Origin: Tupaia tana
Lineage: Eukaryota > Chordata > Mammalia > Scandentia > Tupaiidae
Assembly (NCBI GenBank): GCA_026018925.1
Contig: JAKSZU010000004.1
Span: 41,361,233-41,425,232 of the forward strand
Direction of reading: 5' to 3'
Length of the DNA stretch: 64,000 nucleotides
The notes beneath the pieces were generated by a model, which searched no databases, was not told the DNA's origin, and saw nothing but the letters and a program-made list of their open reading frames with translations. This document shows, piece by piece, positions 10,712 to 22,347 of this stretch; within the stretch, counting starts at the first letter, position 1, and each line of letters starts with the position of its first letter. Position numbers and translations under genes: made by a program.

Positions 10712-12994
10712 ATTCATCAGACCTTCTAATGATAGATTTAAGGTCATTTGACAGTGTGGTTCTCCTGATTAATTACCTTTTGTATCTTGTTGTGTCTTTT
10801 TCTGTTATTCCCTCAGCTATTAAACAGTATTTTTATCTTGTATCTCTTGTGTCTTTTATATTTTGTACCCTTTTCTGTTATTCCCTCAACAGTTAGTCAA
10901 GAGCTGTATTCTTTTCAGGTAAGGAGTATCTACACATTGAGTGCATATACAGTAGCATTAGATAATAATGGCAAGTCTCAAAATTATCAGACTAAATTTA
11001 CTATCTGGAACCAGGCAATTTTCAAGGGTTAATATTATGGCATAAGATTTACTCTTTATCTTCTTTTCATCTGTTTTAATAATACTTCAACCAATATCAT
11101 CCCTTGTGCAAACAGGGCTCAGGTGAATAGCTATTGAGCTTCTATTACAGGCCAATTTTTTATTTTACTTCTTTGTGGCACTGAAAAAATCTTCAACTAC
11201 AGACTGATTATGCTGTCAAAAGTTGGTTTCATCACAGTCTAACAATTGAGTCAATGCATAAGTAACATTTTTCTTGAGAAATAAAATTATTTATCTGAAT
11301 ATGTTAATAGGTCATCAGTATGTTTGAATTTTTCAAGAAGATAGTCATTGGTAAATATGTTAAAGAAAATAATCCCAAAAATACCAAAGAAAGAAAAGAC
11401 AACTCTTGCATTAATTTAACATTAAATATCAGTTAGCATACAAATGAAAGACTAAATGCAGGTGAGAACAGATACAATGTTTGTTGATTTATTGGCAACT
11501 CACAACTCAATCACCCATTGGAGTCTACTGACTGAAATCAACGTAATGGAAAACACGACTCTTTTGAGTGCCATTCTTCTAGACTCTTCTATTGAAAAGA
11601 TATTTTTAGACATCACTATGAAATTCAGAGAACTGTGAAAGGTAATGAGGTATTCTTACAGAGCAGTGTACCATGTCCATTCTATCACTGAAAGAATAAC
11701 GACATGAGTTAGAAAAACTGAACACATATACATTTAAATTCCTGAAAAATGATATGGATATGCACTTATTTAATTATTTGGATGTTTTGACAATGTTTAC
11801 TTCCTGGCCAAATAATGAGTGTCTTCATAGTCAACCACATCACAGATTTATGAACATAATGAAACTTTCCTGCTTTGATGGGGGTTGGAGAATGAGCCAG
11901 CCAGCATGAATTAAGTTGGAGAAAAGGTTATCAACTAGGTTCTAGGATGGTAAAGAGTAGGTTGTCCTTACTCAAGACCATGGGGTTGCTATGAGCCACA
12001 TGGGCTGGCAAATATAAACTTGAAATCTGCCAGAGGAAAGAAAGGATATTAGATTTGTAGAGCTGAAGATTAGGCCAAAAAAATTTTGGCCAAAAAAAAT
12101 TTTAGCCAAAAAATAAAATATGAAAAGAGCAAAAGCCATTTGGGAGTGAACAGGTGGTTCTTTGACAATTTCCTCATGTGATAATGCTAGGGGTTAAGAT
12201 AACCAAGGTTTTTCTTTAGGGAGCAGTGGCCACGAGAGAATGAGTCAGGCTGACTAAAAGGGTCAAGAACTGAGCAGATGATTCTTGATTATTGTTTCTA
12301 ACAAAGCACATTATCTAGAAATCTGTCACTAAGACACAATTCAAAATGTGAAATAGCAAGATGTTACAAAAGTAGTTAATTAGTTTTTCTAAAGAATTCT
12401 AAACAGTATTTCACTAATTTTAAAAAACTAAATGGGATGTTTTTAGAATTCAGTTTGTAATGCACAGACATGGACTCTCAGAATGACAGGAAAAGTTCAA
12501 TGCTAAACGATGGTTCTTGACGCAGATATCCTTCCTATGGTTCTGGCTGAGTGAAAGTCTAGTGTTTGGTTCCCTGTTGACAGGTTACATACTACCTTAG
12601 TAGGCACTCCATTCCACTGTGTATAGCCTTATATCTATAATTTTTATTTTTGTCGTCCTGGAAAACATTATTTCTAGCAGCATTTTGATTTATGTTTGTG
12701 GTAAAAAAACCTTCTCGATCGGGTACAGGCTAGTAGAACTACTAATCATGGCCTTGACCCCACTATGCACAAGGGGTACCAACCTGACCCAACGTAGACC
12801 TGCAGTCATTCTTTCCTGTGACTTGAGCTTGAGCACAGTGACGAATGTTTAGCATTGTTTCATTGCCAGCAGAGGTGCCCTGAGCAGGCTATTTTCCCCC
12901 TGAGACTCTGCCTGTGTTTCTTGTTTTCTCATTCTCTGAATGAATCTGCCCTGTTTTCCCTTGTTTCCAAAACTGATTCCCAGCTTGCTGTTAG
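10712..12994. other. AT-rich DNA without a gene
   Basis: A diverged direct repeat carrying TTTTCTGTTATTCCCTCA lies at about 10797-10816 and 10869-10888. A GGCCAAAAAAATTTTGGCC-type short palindrome is repeated at about 12074-12111. The open frames at 10787-11032, 11456-11638 and 12619-12852 have no recognisable domain. Confidence 0.5.
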
Positions 12995-13178
12995 TCTTGT
13001 GCATATCAATTGACTGGGGAGCCTAAAAAATAAGATTCCAAGATTTCTGCTCCTTGAAGAATGTAAGTAATTTAGTATTATTGGGTGGGGGGACAGGAAG
13101 TTAAATTTATAACACTCACTCTTGGTAACACTGATGCAGGCAGAGTATGACTGACTTTTGGGAATCACTGCTTTGATG
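12995..13178 (+). repeat. MER5-type hAT (Charlie) non-autonomous element
   Basis: GACTGGGGAGCCTAAAAAAT, AAGATTCCAAGATTTCTGCT, TATTGGGTGGGGGGAC, CTGATGCAGGC and TTTTGGGAATCACTG follow the order of the MER5A consensus as I remember it, including the GGAATCACTG-like terminal inverted repeat. Confidence 0.6.
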
Positions 13179-13261
13179 ATATAATGGAAATGTAAATTTG
13201 CACTTTAATAGAACATTTCTGACAGTTGAAGAGGCTACTGACCAACTCACAAAATGAGTCC

Positions 13262-13345
13262 AGTTCTTTCATTCATTTACTAATTCAACCAACAGATATT
13301 GAACATTTACACTGTGCCAAGTACCATAATCAGCCTTGGAATAGA
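13262..13345 (-). repeat. L2 3' end fragment, antisense
   Basis: TTCATTCATTTACTAATTCA, then CAGATATTGAACATTTACAC and TGTGCCAAGTACCATAATCA, read as the reversed L2 tail (the TGCCTGGCACATAGTAGG phrase and its AATAAATATTTGTTGAATGA end). Confidence 0.55.
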
Positions 13346-13870
13346 AAAAAATCAAGATTATTCAAGTCTTGGCATACCAATTTGCCATTAAGGGACACGT
13401 AGGCATTGAGGAGAGCAAAGAACCTATCAGTAGATATCACAAATAATCCTTGAAAGAAAGTAAAAACCATTTATTTCTTTATTTCTGTGTGTCCCATACT
13501 CCTCAAAAATGTCACAACATGAATATTTTAAATTACAGACAAGTTTCTTTTGTATGTAGAAAAAAATTCTAGATAAATAAACAGAAATCTCATATCTAGT
13601 TAATTAGTCTTGGGCATAATAATAAAATGTAACCATGCCAATTTTCTGCTACTTAATCAAACAAGGTCTTCTTCTTTTACTGTGCTATCCAGTTGCCTTA
13701 CAGTTGTATGCATAACATACAATAACAATAATTGTACCGTTGAACAGGCTATTAAAATGTTCAAAGCTCCTATTTAGCTAACAACAAAAATAACTCTTAA
13801 GTAAGATACTGTTAAATTAGGCTCAAATTTCTTTCTATGTAGGGGAGTCATTTTAAGATTATAAATCAAA
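13346..13870. other. No feature recognised
   Basis: AT-rich sequence with no gene, SINE or simple repeat that I can identify. Confidence 0.5.
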
Positions 13871-14025
13871 GGGCCAGCAGATGGCAGACTCCCACATGGC
13901 TGACTGCTGTTTGAGTCCTGGACCTGGAGGTTTGCTTTCTCATTTTCCCCGGCTCTCTCTGTCTCTCTCACTCTTCCCCTCTCTGGTTAAATCAAACATA
14001 AATAAGTAAATAAACAAATAAAGTT
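13871..14025 (+). mobile_element. Short SINE-A variant lacking the middle domain
   Basis: The tRNA-like head (GGGCCAGCAGATGGCAGACT, GTTTGAGTCCTGGACCTGG) runs straight into GCTTTCTCATTTTCCCC, the CT-rich 3' part and a TAAATCAAACATAAATAAG tail. The roughly 100-bp GGAGAAGGGATTGC middle is absent. The same junction occurs in the copies near 16388, 36283, 54590 and 55171. Confidence 0.8.
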
Positions 14026-14483
14026 ATATAAAATAATTCTTTTAAAAAGAGATTATAAATCAATGACCTTAACTAAATTTAAAAACTTTTATCCCTTCTC
14101 AAATATTTAAACATTGACCTCTAAAATTTCTCATCATAAACTTAAGTCATTGTAATGTATATATAGTTGGCAGCAAGCTGTAAATTTTGACATAATTAGT
14201 CACTCTGAAATGTATCTATTTTGTTTCCTATCAGAATCCATGCTGAAATATCTGAACAAATTTATCTGTACTAGTAAGAAAGTACTCATCAACTATTTTT
14301 TCCCCCTGAACTCCTGTTTTTATACCATTTTTCCAAAATAATTTTATCTTAGTTTAATATAATCTTTCTACCTGAAATTCATTTAGTGATCACCCCTTGC
14401 CTACCATAAAATATGTTTGTACATTCAAAATAATAAAAAATACATGGCCATGAGACTCTAGGTATTAAACTTTCTTCTCAATT
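14026..14483. other. No feature recognised
   Basis: AT-rich; nothing found on either strand beyond short chance open frames. Confidence 0.5.
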
Positions 14484-14705
14484 GGCCAACTACAGTGGCA
14501 CATAGGTAAGGCACAGCCCATGATGCTGAAGTTACATGGAAAGGTGCAGGGTTCATGTCCCAAGAGCTCTCTATACATCCCAGACATGGATATACATATG
14601 CCTATGATCCTGGCTGGTTGAGAGTGGGAGTGGATCATTGCATGAAGACTCTTGTGGGCGCCTGTTTCTCTCTCTTTTTCTCTCCCTCTGAACAAATAAA
14701 TAAAT
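14484..14705 (+). mobile_element. SINE-B, full length
   Basis: GGCCAACTACAGTGGCACAT is the head with an A-box-like stretch. GCAGGGTTCATGTCCC is the B-box region. CTATGATCCTGGCTGGTTGA and GCATGAAGACTCTTGTGGG form the middle, then CTCTCTCTTTTTCTCTCCC and AACAAATAAATAAA. It is one of the clearest SINE-B copies in the window. Confidence 0.8.
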
Positions 14706-15605
14706 TAATGTAAATTTTTTCTGAATTGAATTTCTGTTATATTTATTAATATTCAATGAATCTAAACAACATAAATAATTTTACATTTAGAGAATAAGCA
14801 TAAAATTAAAATTTATTAGAGTTGTATACAGTAATTTGATGGTTGGGCTATTTTTTGTTCAGTAAAGTATATTTCTGTGGATGAATTTTTCTTAATGCTA
14901 GAATGAGACAAAGCTCATCATCGATCTATTCTATTTTTATTTTTATGGGTGGAAGAACTGAGAAAATTTGTTCCCATAAATAAGTAGATGGGTTGGAGCT
15001 TTGTTTTAGCAATGTCACTCAAATATTTGAACTCCTTCCAAGTTATATGCCAAAAATCACATAGTTATCTATCATCAAAAATTATTTTTAATGATCAACC
15101 AGCTGTCATCTCAATTAGGTCTTCTTTCAATTTTGCTAACAGCAAATAATTGAAACCAATTTCAGATTTTATTATGCATTTATTAAAGTCATTTACTTTC
15201 TTGACACTAATGCCAATATTTTGAATTATCCTGTTGTTTAGAACGTAAGGGATTTTTATACTCAGGGTCAGTATACCATAGTGCAATGGTATAGTGGATG
15301 ATAGGCACATTTCTTTTTTAACATGACAAGGATAAGAACAGCCACCAATGAATATTCTCAAATTTTAGGAAAGTATACATATTTAAAAATTATTTCCTTG
15401 AAATTATTCATACCCCCAACAATATACATATATCCCTGTTTAAAATATGCTGGTCAAAGCAAGCCTCTTTTTGAAGGTAGTTAATGGTTATTCAACATTA
15501 TGTGAATGTATATTTTTCTATATTGTGACAAAGGGACCTATGGTAGATTATATATTCTAAAAATATAGAATAAGATATTCTGTTTCACATCCTTTTCTAT
15601 TTTAA
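14706..15605. other. No gene recognised
   Basis: AT-rich. The antisense open frame at 15095-15361 (88 codons) is the longest here and shows no domain. No SINE is present. Confidence 0.5.
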
Positions 15606-15905
15606 AATTTTTATTATTTTTTTTTTTTAATTTTTTTACTTTAAATTTATTTACATTCATTCACTGTACATCATTACAATATACAAAATGAGATTTTCCA
15701 TCCATAATGCACTGTATGTTGGCTCAATCAAGGATATTACCATACATGTTATCATCAACAAATAATTTTCTCTTTCTAGTTTCTTATATATTTTGCTTCT
15801 TTTTTTCCCTCCCTTGATTCCCTACCTCTCACCCTCTGCCTTTTCCACCCTCCTTCCACACTGTTTCTTGTATCTAAAGTTGATTTTTATGCCATTTTTT
15901 CCACA
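15606..15905 (-). mobile_element. L1 3'-UTR fragment (lineage-specific L1), copy 1
   Basis: The reverse complement reads GTGTGGAAGGAGGGTGG, GAAGCAAAATATATAAGAAA, TTGTTGATGATAACATGTAT, CCTTGATTGAGCCAACATAC and GTAATGATGTACAGTGAATG. This matches the sense copy at 58986-59272 over nearly its whole length. No ORF2 is attached, so the copy is severely 5'-truncated. The purine-rich start is typical of L1 3' UTRs. Confidence 0.65.
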
Positions 15906-16099
15906 TTTTATTGATTCACAGAAGATCTTAATTAATCTAAATACTTTAATAGCAAGTGCAGCTGATATATACATTTCTATGGACACATGCTTGACTTTAG
16001 GCATAAACCTCAGTGAGTAGAATGAATATACTTTAAAGTACACCTAGCTGGGCCTATATAGCTTACTGCAGTCATTAAATAGGTATTTTATAATGCATT

Positions 16100-16372
16100 T
16101 TTAAATTTCTTTTAAGATATATTTTATTCTTTTAATACATTCAATCACTATACATCACTTAGCTTGTAAAGTGAATTTTCAACATGAATACATTTCACAC
16201 CAGCCCAGTTGAGGGTACTATACATGTTATCATCAACAGATAATCCATTTCTGTGTCCCATAAATGTCTTGCCTCTTTATTTTTCTCCTTAATGTCCTTC
16301 CTCATACTCTCCTCCTTTTCCACCCTCTCCCCACACTGTATCTGGTATCTAGAACCATACTCCATGTTGTAT
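16100..16372 (-). mobile_element. L1 3'-UTR fragment, copy 2
   Basis: The reverse complement has ACAGTGTGGGGAGAGGGTGG, AGGAAGGACATTAAGGAG, AGGCAAGACATTTATGGGAC, CTGTTGATGATAACATGTAT and CTTTACAAGCTAAGTGATGT. It matches the 3' UTR that directly follows the ORF2 end at 57520-58168, which identifies it as L1. Confidence 0.68.
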
Positions 16373-16387
16373 TTTTTTAATAAAAAA

Positions 16388-16551
16388 ATTATTATGTTTT
16401 AGTTTGCTAGAGGGAACATGTGCTCACCAGAAGGAGACAGAGAGAGAGGGAAAGTGAGAAGCAAGCCATTAGGTCCAGCAATCAAACCATAGCCGGTCAT
16501 GTGGGAGTCCAGCACCTTAACCAGCATGCCACCTGCTGGCCAGCACATCCT
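16388..16551 (-). mobile_element. Short SINE-A variant, antisense
   Basis: TTTTAGTTTGCTAGAGGGAA starts the copy. Then GAGGGAAAGTGAGAAGCAAG joins directly to CCATTAGGTCCAGCAATCAA, with no middle domain, and the head ends CCACCTGCTGGCC. It abuts L1 3'-UTR copy 2. Confidence 0.8.
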
Positions 16552-17257
16552 CTTCTTAAAGTGTGACATTGACACACCTCTCATTTAGAAGTGGGGAACT
16601 ATTTTCCTTTCTTTAAGGAGCCTGCAACTGTGGAAGAAGTGATGTTATGTGACTTCTGAAGGCTAGGTCATGAAAGGTGATAGAGCTCTGCCTGGCCCAA
16701 TGGGGATGCTCATTCTTAAAACAAATAATATGAAATTATCCAAAAATTCCTTACCTTTTATTTTATTTACTTAAAAATGTTTTTTATTTTTAAAGAAATA
16801 TGTGTGCTTAGTTTTTTTTTAAACCAACAGTACTACAGTAGTAGATAGATAAATAGAATAAACCACTGTCTCTTCATTTTCTGCAAACAAACATTTATTT
16901 TCAATCTGTTTTAGTTGTTTATTCTAGCATTTACCTTTCAATTTCTAATACCATACTTTATTGCTAGTTTTGTAATATTTTTTCCAGCTTTGGACATTAT
17001 TAGCTTCCTTCTATGGAACATTAGGATTATCTCTTTTATAGAGCCTCCTCAATCCATTTCAGTAAACACTTATTTTTCCTTCTTTTGTTCTTCCACTTGT
17101 TTTTTTTTTTCTGATAACTAAAGCTCACAGTTTAAATTTCCGTTGTACTGTGATTATATTTCTCTTCTCATACTATGATTACATTTCTCCTTTCCCCCTT
17201 TTTGCAATAGTATATATTTCATTTGGTTTATTATTTAGATTCCCATTACTATTTCTT
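16552..17257. other. No feature recognised
   Basis: AT-rich sequence. The T-rich open frame at 16915-17121 reads as low-complexity hydrophobic peptide and is not credible as a gene. Confidence 0.5.
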
Positions 17258-17515
17258 TTTTAAATCTCATTTTATTTTAAGTTCTTATATATATTCGATC
17301 ACGTCATTTAGTTTGCAAAGTAACTATTCCAACATGTTTACATTTCTCTCCAGTCCAGTTGATAATACTGTAAAGTTATCTTCAACAGATAATACCCCAT
17401 TTCTTTGTCCCATTAATGCTTTGCCTCTTCATTTTTCTCGTTAATGTCCTTCCTAAGACTCTATTCCTTCACCCGTGCTCTTCCCACACTATATCTGGTA
17501 TTCACAATTACTATT
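17258..17515 (-). mobile_element. L1 3'-UTR fragment, copy 3
   Basis: The reverse complement has CCAGATATAGTGTGGGAAG, AGGAAGGACATTAACGAG, GAGGCAAAGCATTAATGGGA, TATCTGTTGAAGATAAC, CAACTGGACTGGAGAG and TTTGCAAACTAAATGACGTG, collinear with copy 2 and the 57.9-kb copy. No ORF2 is attached. Confidence 0.65.
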
Positions 17516-19799
17516 TCATAGCCCCAAACTTTCTCACAAACTATAACACAGTTTTCAGCAAAGTCTGCTATTGAACATATAATTTCTAGTTTCTTTCTTT
17601 CTTTTCCTTTTCCTTTTAGAGCTATCTTTTCCAGAGCCCAGTGTCCTCCCGTGACAGTCTAGATTCATTGCTCTCTAGGTTGTTATGCCAGCTAACATTC
17701 TTGGTTGTCATTACTGGAATTATTTTTTCTTTTTCTTTTCTCTCCTGTACTATGTTGGATTTATTGTTTTCTGAATTTTATGCTTTTGTCTTTTTTGGTC
17801 TATTGCTTTGTTTGGATGAAGCACATCTAACATTTCTGACAGTGCTTGCATACAAGATAAAATCTTTGGAGATCTTATGCTAAAAATGTTTTATCCTACC
17901 TTTGCATTTGATTAAAGTATAGCTAAAGATACAATTTTATATTAGCAATAACTTTCTCTTGGACATTTAAAAGCACCGTTTGTTGATTTCTGTTGATTCT
18001 TTATTGAAACTGTTAAGTCTGAGGATCCTTAGATACCTGATGTTTTTGCGTCTGTGACAGTTTTTTATTTCTGAGAGTTTTAAAGAATCTTTTCTTATCA
18101 TTGATGTTTTGAAATTTCAGTTTGAATTCTGAGGTCTTTTTAATTCATAAGTCTTTTTTTTTAAATTCACTGTGCTAAATGCCAATTGCAACTTTCATTA
18201 TATAAAATTATATTCTATTTCTGGAAACACATATTTGTCATGTTCCTCATGAGTCTTTTTTTTTTTTCCCTCTCTCTCCCTTTACATCTCTTCCTCCCTC
18301 TCCCTTTCTCTCTCTATTGCCTTCTGAAAGTTCTAGTTGAATGTTGGACCTCCAGAAACAATCAACTAATTTTACAATGTATTTATTCTTTCCTTTCCTA
18401 TTATTTTCAGAGAAATATTCTTAACTTTATCTACTATCCTTCTCCTACTTTTCTGCAATCACATTTTGCATTTTCTACAGCTTTTTTTTATTAAATCAAT
18501 CTTTCTTTCTTTTTTATAGCACCCTAGTCTTATATTATAGATATATGATAATATCTTTTCTTTTGGCCCTAGAGATATTTATAATATATCTAAATTTTCC
18601 TGTCTGTGTTGCCTTTGTTTTCTGTCTTTTTCCCCTGTTCATTTATTTTTGTTCCTGATTTACAGAATTCCTACCAATATCTAGTACATCTTTGACCATT
18701 TTCACCTATTTAAATTTAGGAAGAAAAATAGGAGTTGAAAGTGCTGAGTACATAGACAAATTTGTAGACCAGTGGACTTTACCATAAGACCATTTATTTG
18801 GGGCAGGGAAGTGGGATCCAGAATCAGTTTCTATAAATCTTTTCTCTTATACATTAAGTTTTTCTAGTGGGAAATCCCCTAATTACCTCCATGAAGGGCA
18901 AAACCTAGCTGGCCTCATTCTGAACAGGGAAAGATGGTTGGCCAGTATATGTAGGCATATCAGTGTTCAGCATGAAAATCTTTATTTTATCACCACAACC
19001 AGACTAGGGTTTCATTCCTGAAGTCAATTATTACCAATTATCCTGAGTCCAGAGATGCTGGTCCATCTTTTTCAAGAAATGAAATGACAGGTAGGAAGGG
19101 ACAGTAGCACAAATACAAGACCTAGGGTAGGAAATCTGAGAGAGCAAACTATGTCTGATGTAGATTTTTAATCTGTCTTTCTGTTTGAGCCCTACCCTAC
19201 CCATACTCCTGCCTCTAGAGTTGCCTGGTTCATATATATTCCTGAGCCTTTGGGAGTGTTTACTACCTGAATCTTCAGCAGCACCTTTCTGAATTCTGCA
19301 AATCAATTTCCCTTAGTCTATGTCCCTTCCCTCTAACAAAATTGTGTTGGTATTTCTCTTCTCTACTACTCCTGTTGTTTTATTTCCTGTCATTTTCTTT
19401 GTCCTTGTGTTTTAATACTTTCTTTATTCCTTTATTCTTATTTTGTTGGTATTTCAAGATTGAATATATGTATTTAATCCATCATGTTTAATCTGCATTC
19501 TATAACTTTTTAAATTTTTGACTTTTAAGATTTACTAATTTTATCTCGGCAAACTATTTTTAAATTAAAAGATTTTGCTGCACTTAGCAAGTATGTGCAT
19601 GTCTATATGAAAAATTAATAAAAATATGTATATTTATTGTTTTAGTTCAATTTATTGGCATTAAGAATAATTGAATGGATGTATCAATATGTGTTCACTT
19701 GGGGAAAAAAATGAAAGAATTGGCTTTGAAATAGTTGGAAAAGTGAAGGAGTAAAAAGGGAAGATGGAGTTACCCCTACCTGCCACCTTTGGCAGAGGA
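17516..19799. other. Long T-rich stretch with no assigned feature
   Basis: The plus strand is strongly pyrimidine-rich, for example around 18250-18320 and 18370-18530. That composition suggests an old antisense LINE, but I cannot match it to a family. Open frames at 17641-17883, 18186-18494 and 19031-19306 show no domain. No lineage SINE lies between 16552 and 21121. Confidence 0.4.
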
Positions 19800-20128
19800 A
19801 ATGAGTTTCCTAAAGTTCAGGATTTCTCTATTGGGAAAGCTGCTGAGGTTCTGCTGCTCCTCTTGCTGTTGCTGCTGCTGCAGTTATCACCCCTGTAGGC
19901 CACCAAGAGCCCATACCTCAACTGATCCACAGGAACTCAGGAGTCTAATCTGCTACAGGGTCTGCAGTTGCTGCTGCTAGAGCTAGAGCCCATAAGCAAC
20001 ATGCTTCTGAGGCCGATGGACCACCATGTCTGCAGCCACTGCTGTGAGATTATACTGCCTGAACACGGCCCTAGAACCTGCACCTGCCCTGTTCTTTACT
20101 GATGCTTCCATGCGCCACCATAAGCCGG

Positions 20129-20162
<34 letters not shown>

Positions 20163-20165
20163 TTT
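19800..20165 (+). repeat. CTG-rich segment ending in an A31 tract, possible L1 5' UTR piece
   Basis: CTG/TGC triplets at about 19845-19880 and 19965-19980 flank CCACCAAGAGCCCATACCTC and GATCCACAGGAACTCAGGAG. A near repeat of the motif 'agagcccata' follows at 19985, and the segment ends in 31 A at about 20130-20160. The triplet-rich, repeated-module layout recalls some L1 5' UTRs, and the A tract suggests a retrotransposed copy. A processed pseudogene is an alternative, but I recognise no protein. Confidence 0.35.
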
Positions 20166-21121
20166 CTCCCTTCTGCTTTTCATCCTTCCAACAGTGCCTC
20201 CCATTGGCAGAACCTCACTAGCAAGCAGCTGGCAAGGAAGTCTGTGAGATGCAATTTGCAGGCTCCCAGCCATCTTGCAATACAGAGGATATTCCAGAAG
20301 GCTGAGAAAGTTGCTGTGAGCCAAATGACAAATAGCCAGCCCAGAGAGTGTAAAGGCAAAGTCAGTAACTGACTTGTGAATATTATCATTTTTCTGGGTA
20401 GGCATATATATCTGGCACATTTTCCAAGTGTGATACACATCTATAAATATATGGTATATACATATTTTTAATAGTCAGGGAGACTTCACGAATAAAATCA
20501 GAATTGCTTGTGGCAAAGGGGTTTGGTAAGATTCCAACAGTGAAGAAAAGTTTAATGATTATGATATTTCTTTGATTATTTTGGCATTTCCAGTGTTTAT
20601 CTTATATAGTGCTATTTTTGTTGACATTTTACAGAATCTGGAACTAGTATATACATTTAATAGGTTGTTAAGTGGGGCTTTTCCCATTGTTTCAGATTTT
20701 CAGTTATATCTAAAAACTGAGCATGAGAGGTGCTAAATTCTTCACATGTTAAAGATTTCTGTTAAGGCTGTCAAAATTAGGTTCAGAAATGTGTCCCTCA
20801 GGGCCCACCAAGAGAGAGCAGGACTGGGCCTACTGCCATCAACCTGCCACCTTCTTGCCACTTTTCCTCCCTTCCCTACCAACATGACTAAATGAAGGGC
20901 TGGATCTTTTTTTTTTTTCCCTTTTTTAGCTTGTGTATTGAAGTAAGTATGATCTTTCAGTTGAATCTAACCATTTTTATTGCTGAAATTGAAGATGAAA
21001 TTCCTGTTTGGTCAATATATAAACATAGAAAATGTGAGGGTATCTATCTTTCATGTTCATGTGCCTCTCCTGTCAGAGAGATTAGGTAGGAGTTCAACTC
21101 TATTCCCTAATGAATTGCTAA
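20166..21121. other. Old-repeat trace then unassigned DNA
   Basis: About 20190-20280 (GTGCCTCCCATTGGCAGAAC, GCAATTTGCAGGCTCCCAGC) resembles a passage common in mammalian interspersed repeats that I cannot name. The rest shows no gene. The open frame at 20892-21089 lacks a domain. Confidence 0.4.
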
Positions 21122-21387
21122 TTTTTAAAAAAATGTTTTTGCCATAGCATGCAAAATATATCTAAATGCACTTGCCAGAAAGAGACAGTGAGAAGGAAAG
21201 TGAGAAACCACCCCTTTCCCCCCACCCAGGGGTTGGCCACACTGCAGTCCTTTCTCTTCCAGTCTCCTCCTGGGATTTTAGGCACGCAGATGCGTGGTAT
21301 GATTTTCAAGTCACCAGGTCCAGGACTAGAGCCAAAACTGAAAATGTGGGAGTACAGCACCTTAACCACCATCCCACCTGCTGTCCC
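21122..21387 (-). mobile_element. SINE-A, full length, diverged
   Basis: TTTTTGCCATAGCATGCAAA begins the copy. CACCCAGGGGTTGGCCACAC, TTAGGCACGCAGATGCGTGG and CCAGGTCCAGGACTAGAGCC follow. It ends CCACCTGCTGTCCC. Confidence 0.82.
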
Positions 21388-21974
21388 TCATGTTCCAAAA
21401 AAGTAAATGGCAGACACCTTTATTACAGAAAATTATAGTCATGTTTATTTGTTCTTCTGTCTTCTGGGCAAGGCCATTCAAAAGAAGATATTGGGAGCTG
21501 TTAAGAACTGATGTTGATATGATTCTTGGGATGGCATTTGGCCAGAAGACTCGTGAATATCCTAACTTGCTCTGCCTTGGTCATCCTTCCCTGAAAAATC
21601 CCCCAAAGAAAGTGTATGTGCAGGATACACTGAAGACCAGAGGAGACTGACATCATATTTAACAACTGATACGATTTCACTCCCACATTCTAAGCAGAAT
21701 AAGAGGGAACACTCCCTGAACTGTATATACCAAGTTGGCTTCTATGGTCTGGAGCCAAAAAAGGCCAAAAACATGTTCTAACCATTTCTACCCCAGTATC
21801 CAATCCACATTTGTATATAAGTATTCCAGTGTGGTGGTGAAGACTTCATTCACTACTGCCACGGTGTGAGATTTAAGGACAGCCAGAGGTGGAGTCTGTC
21901 CCAATGTCATGATGTGTCCTCCCTGGGCCCTCTTAGGTTGTGTAAGCAAGGGAACTGGTGTAACCATCTTGTAG
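21388..21974. other. No feature recognised
   Basis: The open frame at 21390-21650 (86 codons) continues out of the SINE and has no domain. Nothing else is identified. Confidence 0.5.
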
Positions 21975-22153
21975 AAGAGAAAAAGAGCAACTAAAGAGAA
22001 GACGAAAGAGAGAGGAGAGAAGCTAAAGAGAAATGAGCAGCATTTCTCCTGGGAAGAGCAGATCTCCAGAGATCTCAGGACGTGATCCCAGGACCTTACC
22101 ATATAGGTTCAGCCTCATGAAGCATTGTATTACTGTTGTGCCACTGATGTGGC
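21975..22153 (-). mobile_element. SINE-B, antisense, partial
   Basis: The right end GAAGCATTGTATTACTGTTG plus TGCCACTGATGTGGCC is the reversed SINE-B head, and CGTGATCCCAGGACC is the reversed B-box region. The left part, GAGA-rich (about 21990-22040), corresponds to the reversed CT-rich 3' part. The left limit is uncertain. Confidence 0.55.
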
Positions 22154-22178
22154 CTCAGATGTCGATCTTTAAAGAAGT

Positions 22179-22347
22179 GGCTTAAACTCACGCCAGGCAC
22201 GTGTGCGTGCGTGCCCAAGATCCTGAGAGGAGAAGGAATTGCGTCGTAGCCATCCCCTCTGGGGGGTGATTTCTCGCTTTCTATCTCTCTATCTCTCTCT
22301 GTCTTTCTGGTGAGCGCACACGCCCTATAGCAAAAACCTCTCCAAAA
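22179..22347 (+). mobile_element. 5'-truncated SINE-A with target-site duplication
   Basis: The copy starts inside the element at GGCTTAAACTCACGCCAGGC, so it lacks the A and B boxes. It ends CGCCCTATAGCAAAAACCTC plus A. The duplication AAAGAAGT at 22171-22178 and 22348-22355 shows that truncation happened at insertion. CpG content (CACGTGTGCGTGCGTGCCC) suggests a fairly young copy. Confidence 0.88.

Noticed and set aside
20026..20247. Lysine-rich open frame
   Set aside because: The Lys run is the A31 tract; the rest has no domain.
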